In this document: positions 58,701 through 64,000 of the stretch, in pieces | How positions within the stretch are numbered: the stretch's first letter is position 1 | Layout of the letters: every line of letters starts with the position of its first letter | NCBI RefSeq assembly: GCF_000003815.2 | Contig: NW_023365820.1 | Span: forward strand, 32,451 to 96,450 | Direction: 5' to 3' | Source: Branchiostoma floridae | Lineage: Eukaryota; Chordata; Leptocardii; Amphioxiformes; Branchiostomatidae | DNA length: 64,000 bases | Notes under the pieces: model-generated | Seen by the model: only the letters and a program-made list of their open reading frames with translations | What the model was told of the DNA's origin: nothing | The model's database searches: none | Position numbers and translations under genes: made by a program

Positions 58701-60455
58701 ATTAAAAAATAGTCTATATCGGTCACCTGTCGAATGCGGTCGCGGCCAGACGATTTTCGGTCCGGCCGCTATGCCGACACTGCCGATAGCGGTCACCGGC
58801 GCGACTGGCCGGCCGCGTTACGCCGCGCTAAACCCACGTGGGGTTCACTTTTTTTTCAATTTCTGCACTACATCAGCAAAATGTAGGCTAAACTTTGACG
58901 ATTTACAAAGGAAACATTGTAGTTCAAATATAGCAAAAATGACATATCATCAAAGTCATGAAAATCAGCCCACTTCAAAGGGAAAATGTGTACCAACAAA
59001 ACAAGTACCCAAACTTTACATGCGTGCCTTTGATAAACAATATATTGGTTTACATTCCAAGTAAATTCCAATAACATAACAAGTTTGGTTTGGAAGTTAT
59101 GATTGCGCAAAAATGGCACAAAATGACATATTATCAGAATCATGAAAACTGACCCACTTTAAAGGACAATTGCATAGCAACAAAACAAGAACGCAAACTT
59201 TACAAGTATGCATTTAATAGACAATATATTGGTTTATCTTTCAAATAAATTCCAATAATTTTGGTTTAGAACAAGTTTGGTTTAGAACTTACAATAGTTC
59301 AAATATGGCACAAAATGACATTTTGTCAAAATTATAAAAATTGACCTACTTTAAAGGACAATTACGGAGCAACGAAATAAGAACACAACTTTAATAAGCA
59401 TGAATTTGATAGATAATGTATTGGTTTATATTTGATGTAAGTTTCAATAACAGAACAAGTTTGGTTTGGAAGTTATGATTGTGCAAAAATGGCAAAAATG
59501 ACATATTATCAAAATCATGAAAATTGACCCACTTTAAAGGACAGTTGCGTAGCAACAAAACATGAACGCAAACTTTACAAGCATGCATTTGATAGACAAT
59601 ATATTGGTTTATCTTCCAAATAAATTCCAATAACAGAACAAGTTTGGTTTAGAACTTACAGTAGTTCAAAGATAGCAAAAAAAGACATTTTCTCAAAATC
59701 ATGAAAGTTGACCCACTTTAAAGGATAATTGCGTAGCAACAAAACAAGAACCCAAACTTTGCAAGCATTCATCTAATAGCTCTTTAGTGGGTTATTATTT
59801 GGTGTGAATTGCAAGCGAAAAATCTTTACACTTACGGACTTTCAGTGCTTCAAAGTTGGGCAAAATTTCAGTTTTTTCACAACGTGAAAACAGTGTATTG
59901 CATTCAGGTTGCCCGTGACCATAGATTTTACAGAAGATTAACTTTTCTGCTATTTAATGCAAGTTCAGGAATTGCTCTAATCAGGACATTCTGCTTTTGT
60001 TTGTAAGTTAAAGCATTGATCAGTATTAATGCCCTAAAGTTGGCCAATTTTCATGTTTTTTATATGCCAAAATCTGGAAAAATGGCCCATAAACTTCTTT
60101 GGCCTGTTGCCATAGCAACGAGAGGTTCTGAGCAGAAAGAAAGCTATTTTGAGGGGTTGTGTACCAAGTACTATCACTCTGCAAAATATGAGCCAAATCT
60201 ATTTTTTGACCCCTGCCACCATTGTTTGACCCTTACAGACATTCGCTCTTAAGGCGGCATCTCGCGATAGCAGTAAGTTACGCAGAATTCTTTTTTTAAG
60301 TTGATCACAACCAAACACAAATAGAAATTCTTGTACTCACAAAGCCGCTTGCGTCACACTGTTACAAATGTTCTACATTTTGAACTTGTAACTGATTTAT
60401 ATATAATTCATGTTTTATTTCATATTTTTCCAGGAGTGAATTTCGTCTTCCTTAA
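49783..60455 (+). CDS. Small single-pass membrane protein, copy C (full length, introns enlarged by insertions)
   Basis: Exons: 49783-49873 (91 nt, signal peptide ending WILLALARTTWGE), 56131-56278 (148 nt, DSFADPSIIRPPGLDSVGLN and helix with LGVVVIAVMAAIFYHLV) and 60434-60455 (SEFRLP, TAA). The coding exons are intact although intron 1 holds a 4-kb composite insertion (51770-55808) and intron 2 a 3.9-kb foldback element (56336-60248). Retention of frame and splice sites suggests the gene is, or recently was, under selection. Divergent from TRIM copy 3. Confidence 0.65.
50870..51425. repeat. Triplicated intron repeat and inverted pair, copy C
   Basis: Same layout as at 30165-30725 and 41150-41715. 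Confidence 0.6.
52197..52594. mobile_element. MITE, 398 bp, with 9-bp target duplication
   Basis: Ends TAGCCTGG...CCAGGCTA, with TIR homology extending about 24 bp (ACCCCA and CAAG shared). CTCTTTCCA flanks both sides (52188-52196 and 52595-52603). A 9-bp duplication points to a Mutator-like origin, an inference from size alone. Confidence 0.85.
52834..54170. repeat. 662-bp tandem repeat, two copies, with partial copies beyond
   Basis: 52834 and 53496 both begin AACGC[GA]AACTGGCCAATTT. The later phrases 'cgccatgcggaatgttggtt', 'gtaccgtccgctacaaatga' and 'gcttatgaatattaattagc' keep the offset. A diverged part recurs at about 55305-55640. Confidence 0.85.
56336..60248. mobile_element. 3.9-kb foldback element with TTAA target duplication
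   Basis: About 880 bp at each end (56336-57220 and 59370-60248) are inverted copies of each other, made of a unique outer 470 bp and inner ~180-bp tandem subunits (several more on the right arm). TTAA flanks both sides (56332-56335, 60249-60252). Copies A and B show the empty TTAA site. No transposase frame is present, so it is non-autonomous. TTAA duplication is the hallmark of piggyBac and some other cut-and-paste families; the GAGCGAATGTCTG terminus does not identify which. Confidence 0.9.
58608..58852. mobile_element. Fragment with pogo/Tigger-like terminus nested in the foldback element
   Basis: The sequence begins ACAGTGAAACCTGCCTTAGG and continues with repeated GGTCACC-type phrases, GC-rich relative to its surroundings. 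Such CAGTgaAACCT starts are typical of pogo-like MITEs, but I see only one end. Confidence 0.4.
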
Positions 60456-60540
60456 ACACCAGAACAGTGCTCAAAAATCGCAGAAGAAAGAAAACATTTC
60501 TTTCATTTATCCATCAACAGAGTACAATACAGAACAGAGA

Positions 60541-61306
60541 GGTGCTTTAAAAAAAGCTGTACCTTGCCGGGTAGTAGGGATTTCGTCAGGAAAAGGTACC
60601 TCGGCGCTTCACCAGTGTTCATCAGTTAACATGAGGATCACATCAAAATAATCAGAGACAACCACAGAGTTCCACATGTCGCCCCCCTCCCACCCCAATT
60701 CTTGTACGGGAAAGCTTTAGTGACTTCTCCAGCTGCCAATCCAGTCTCAAATCTATTTTTCACACAATACAAACTCTATCAAGGACATTTATAGTCACAA
60801 ATGTCTTTAAAATGTACTTACCTGGCTATTAGTCCCGAAGTTTGCGGCTATTTTTTTTTGTTTCATGTTGTTGCAATGTAGAAAGAGGGACACCTAGCAA
60901 CTGTAGTATGAAATGCAGCAAAAATCCCCAAGTGTAGGGAAATTTACCTCATTAACATAATCTATGTCAGATAAATTATTGGCACAATAAACCGGTATTG
61001 TAAAACTTTTTGACCCACAATGAGTATGCATTATTCTTTATTACAAAATAAATTCCTTCTGATGCAATTTTTGATATATCTTTATGATAAACATGGGTTA
61101 AAGCGCAGATTTATTTACGCTGGACCACATACGTCTAAAATACAGTTTTAATACTGGCCAGCAATGTACCCTTGTCTAACTAAGCCATATAATTGGGCAA
61201 AGAGAAAAGGGCATTTTGAAGGGCCTTTTGAAGGGCTGGGTTAACATTGAACCATGTAAAGATCGGGCCTCATTACCTTGCCGGGCTAAGGCCCGGCAAG
61301 GTAAAA
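60541..61306. repeat. Insertion after exon 3 of copy C, ending in a perfect palindrome
   Basis: Copy A lacks this stretch. It ends in TTACCTTGCCGGGC (61273-61286), a 4-nt loop, and its exact reverse complement (61291-61304). The start also contains TACCTTGCCGGG, suggesting one element with related ends. Confidence 0.55.
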
Positions 61307-61309
61307 AAA

Positions 61310-63931
61310 AGATAACAACTGACAAGAACAAATAAAACTCGAGTTCCACGAACACATACCTTTGCCAAATAAATCAGGTTTGTTATGTAGACAGATGTCT
61401 GTAGACATGAAAATTTTATTCTATATGTTATGTAAAGTCACACGAACTCTTATCAACTAGAGTTTGGTGACCTAATAACTCCATGAAATATTGAGTTTAC
61501 GATATTTTCGCCGTCATTACCGCTAGTTACCTGCACAATGTTTTTCGTCATTTCTCAACGCAAATTTCTCGATCTTTGGAAGGTTTTAGATGATCTACAA
61601 GAGTATACTGCAACATAAAAAAGAATATATACAAGTTCTATTTTTCCAAGTCCAAGAAGCGTTTCCTGCCGTTCTGGTTTTAACCGAACTTGAACTGAAA
61701 CTTTTTACAAGTTTAGTGCCGGGTTCGGCGCAGCCTACCGTACGCAACACTTATCAAAACTTCCTTGTAGTTGTTTTTGTTTTTTCTTGCACCAATTAAA
61801 TTTAATTTCGCAGTTTTACAAGTAAATTTAATTTTCGCGGTTTTACAATTAAATTTAATTTTCGTGGTTTTATAATTGAATTTAATTTTCGCGGCATCCC
61901 TTTCCCAAGTGGAAGGCCTCTCGGCTGAGGTCTGGCGGAAACACTGCTTAGCAAGCCGCTAGGGGGCCCATTATCGAATTTATTTTCCTGATCCCTACTG
62001 ACCCACCAAATATCATCAGTATCCATCGAAGTCTTCTCGAGATATGCTGTCCACAGGACATTTGGGACAAACATCTACACAAACCAAAAACATTACCTTC
62101 GCCATTCTGGCAAAGGTAAACGTTACCTTAGGCTTAGCCATTCTGGCAAAGGTAAAAAACACAAACACGCAGGCACACCCAAAACTATATCTCCATTTAT
62201 TTATTTGTCATGGAAATAACTATGAACAAAACCGCAGAAGTTCAAAACACATGAAATCAACCTATGCTCCCTAATTTTCCTTGAAAATAAGCCTGTTCTA
62301 GTTGGTAAGAGTGTTTGGCACCCAGGGGGCAGGGGGCAAGGCTGGGTCAGCCTGCTAGCTTGATCTACTTGCATGGCACCTGCAGCTGTCAATAAGACAC
62401 GTCCAAGCAGAGGGAAGGGAAAGTGGATTTATAAACTTCCCTCATGGATTATGCAAATTAGCTTGTTAATTTGCTTAATTAGCATCTCATTATGAAAGTC
62501 TTCACTTAGCCTATCAACTTATCAAAAATCATGACCATCCGGCAACACGTTCATATTTCCCATGCATTATTTAGGCAAAAAGGTCACCATTTGCATAATT
62601 GATATCTATCGACATTTCTCTCCTTCCCAGCCACACATGTCACAAGTTTGAAAGTCCTATCATGGACTGAGGGGGGCTTAAAAACTTTCCTCATTAATTA
62701 GGTAAATCAGCTGACGATTTGAATAATTAGCATGTCATTCCATTTGCATACCAAAAATCATGACGATCCGTCAACACGTTCTCCAGTTATTCTCGCCCGA
62801 AGTTTGAAATGAAACTGCCGCCTGCAGTTCCAAGAAAGCCGCAAGGGGGCCCAAACTCGCAGCAATCACTCTCTGCTCTAAGGGCTCTCTACTGATCAAA
62901 AATCACGACCGAAGCATGTCCAGAACGCGAGATATCAAAAATGGAGGTTCCGCTGCAGTACCTTAGCAAACCGCTAGGGGGCCGAATATCGAACTCCACC
63001 TTCGTTTTCCAGACCCCTACCCACCCACCAGATATCATCAGCGTCCGTATATGTAGAAGTCTTCTCGAGTTATGCTATGCACGGACAAAAGTTTGCAAGT
63101 AAACCGGCGCCTGCACTTCTAAGAAAGCCGCTAGGGGCCCAAACTCGCAGCAGTCACTCTCTGCTTTAAGGGCTCCCTACCGCTCACAAATCACGACCGC
63201 AGCATGTCCAGAACACGATATATCAAAAATGGTAGTTCCGCTGTAGAACCTTATCAAGCCGCTAGGGGGCCCATTATCGAACTCCTCCTTCGTTTTCCAG
63301 ACCCCTACCTACCCACCAAATATCAGCTACATTCGTCGCAGTCTTCTCGAGTTATGCTGTTCACAAACAGGGGTTAAAACACACAACCGGACCGAAAATA
63401 TAACCTTAGCCATTCTGGCAAAGGTAAAAACTCGAAAGGTAGTCCTTTACAGTTATCATTATGAGTACCCCCCTCCCCTTTTTAATAGATATACGGAACA
63501 TGTTATATTTTTCTGATACAGATTCACCATTACAATTTTTAATGAAAATGCTTGGAACGATGCACGAATGGGGTTTGTCTTACACATATAGTCTTTTCAG
63601 TAAGAAAACAAGTATATTTAGAAGTTATTGACTAAGCAAATATATTGTCATCATAATCATGTCTTCATTTAATCAATACATTAGAAATATTATTTTCACA
63701 TTTCATCACACATTATGCCTTGAGATTAAGAATGTACTGTGTATGATGTCAGCTGAATAAATAGAATTGGCTGATATATCAAAAGATCGGAGTATTATGG
63801 TTTATTTGAACGCTAAATGTCCTGTAGTCCCTGAAGCGGGGCTTCTGATAGACTTATTTTGTACTTATTGCTCCTATAGTAAACAGATGGTACAGTGTAA
63901 GAAATTTAGAAGATTTGACTAGCCTTTTTCC
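61310..63931. repeat. 3' flank of copy C / TRIM copy 4, duplicate of 32160-34127
   Basis: Colinear with the first copy, with extra insertions: a ~30-bp minisatellite (61795-61892) and an internal duplication of the dispersed repeat (62960-63110 and 63200-63360). Hairpin motifs TTACCTTCGCCA-TTC-TGGCAAAGGTAA lie at about 62090 and 63400. Confidence 0.8.
61795..61892. repeat. About 30-bp minisatellite, four units
   Basis: 'aatttaattttcgcggtttt' recurs with small changes four times. The first copy of this flank (32.5 kb) lacks it. Confidence 0.9.
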
Positions 63932-64000
63932 TTACACCTTGAATATATTGATAGAATGATTGTCAGAAACAACCAAATGTCCGTCGTGAGTAAGTGTTAG
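63932..64000 (-). CDS. TRIM-NHL copy 4 (C-terminal 22 residues only, runs off the window)
   Basis: The - strand reads LTLTHDGHLVVSDNHSINIF then KV and a stop (63932-63934), matching the C-terminus of TRIM copy 1 except Lys to Asn. The gene continues beyond the right edge. Confidence 0.85.
   Translation of the reverse strand, partial: LTLTHDGHLVVSDNHSINIFKV

Noticed and set aside
56332-60252. Two nearly identical small proteins (MISI-ALKLANFHVFYMPK) on opposite strands
   Set aside because: They are the two inverted arms of the foldback element, not genes.

Overview
This is animal DNA, most likely from a lancelet (Branchiostoma). The genes have introns with GT/AG splice sites, the sequence is AT-rich and full of transposon relics, and there are four runs of N. 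The protein families also fit amphioxus: a membrane receptor with a repeated Tyr-Trp-Pro-Trp-Glu-Ile-Pro tail, expanded LDL-receptor class A (LDLa) proteins, and a tandem RING/B-box/NHL (TRIM-type) cluster. The species call rests on family recognition and is inferred, not proven.

Layout. 0-2.4 kb: 3' end of a receptor-like membrane protein on the + strand with a long cytoplasmic tail of SH2/SH3-type motifs and an 84-bp coding repeat. 2.4-8.0 kb: gene-poor, with a decayed LINE endonuclease fragment and a perfect 28-bp hairpin. 8.0-13.5 kb: a multi-exon galactose-3-O-sulfotransferase gene (+) whose second coding exon is duplicated in tandem. 14.05-14.68 kb: an inverted, damaged copy of the promoter and signal-peptide exon found in the cluster on the right, next to a broken trypsin-like protease exon. 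19.2-25.1 kb: a large LDLa-repeat membrane protein (+), with an in-frame stop, two gaps and a C-terminal membrane helix.

29-64 kb is a segmentally duplicated cluster with two interleaved gene types. One is a tiny single-pass membrane protein (about 86 residues, three coding exons, + strand, copies A, B and C at 29.1, 40.1 and 49.8 kb). The other is a single-exon TRIM-NHL gene (- strand, at 34.1, 37.6, 46.7 and 63.9 kb, plus an NHL-only relic at 44.4 kb). Two TRIM/small-gene pairs are head to head with about 1.06 kb between start codons. Copy A has lost its last residues to a stop codon, and the second TRIM has lost its NHL propeller. Because the copies are paralogous, they give empty sites for several insertions: an 8-bp-TSD MITE, a TTAA-flanked 3.9-kb foldback element, a truncated LINE, and a 4-kb composite insertion that itself contains a MITE with a 9-bp TSD.

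The most novel item is the small membrane-protein family and its physical linkage to TRIM-NHL ubiquitin-ligase genes. A functional link between them is inference from linkage only.
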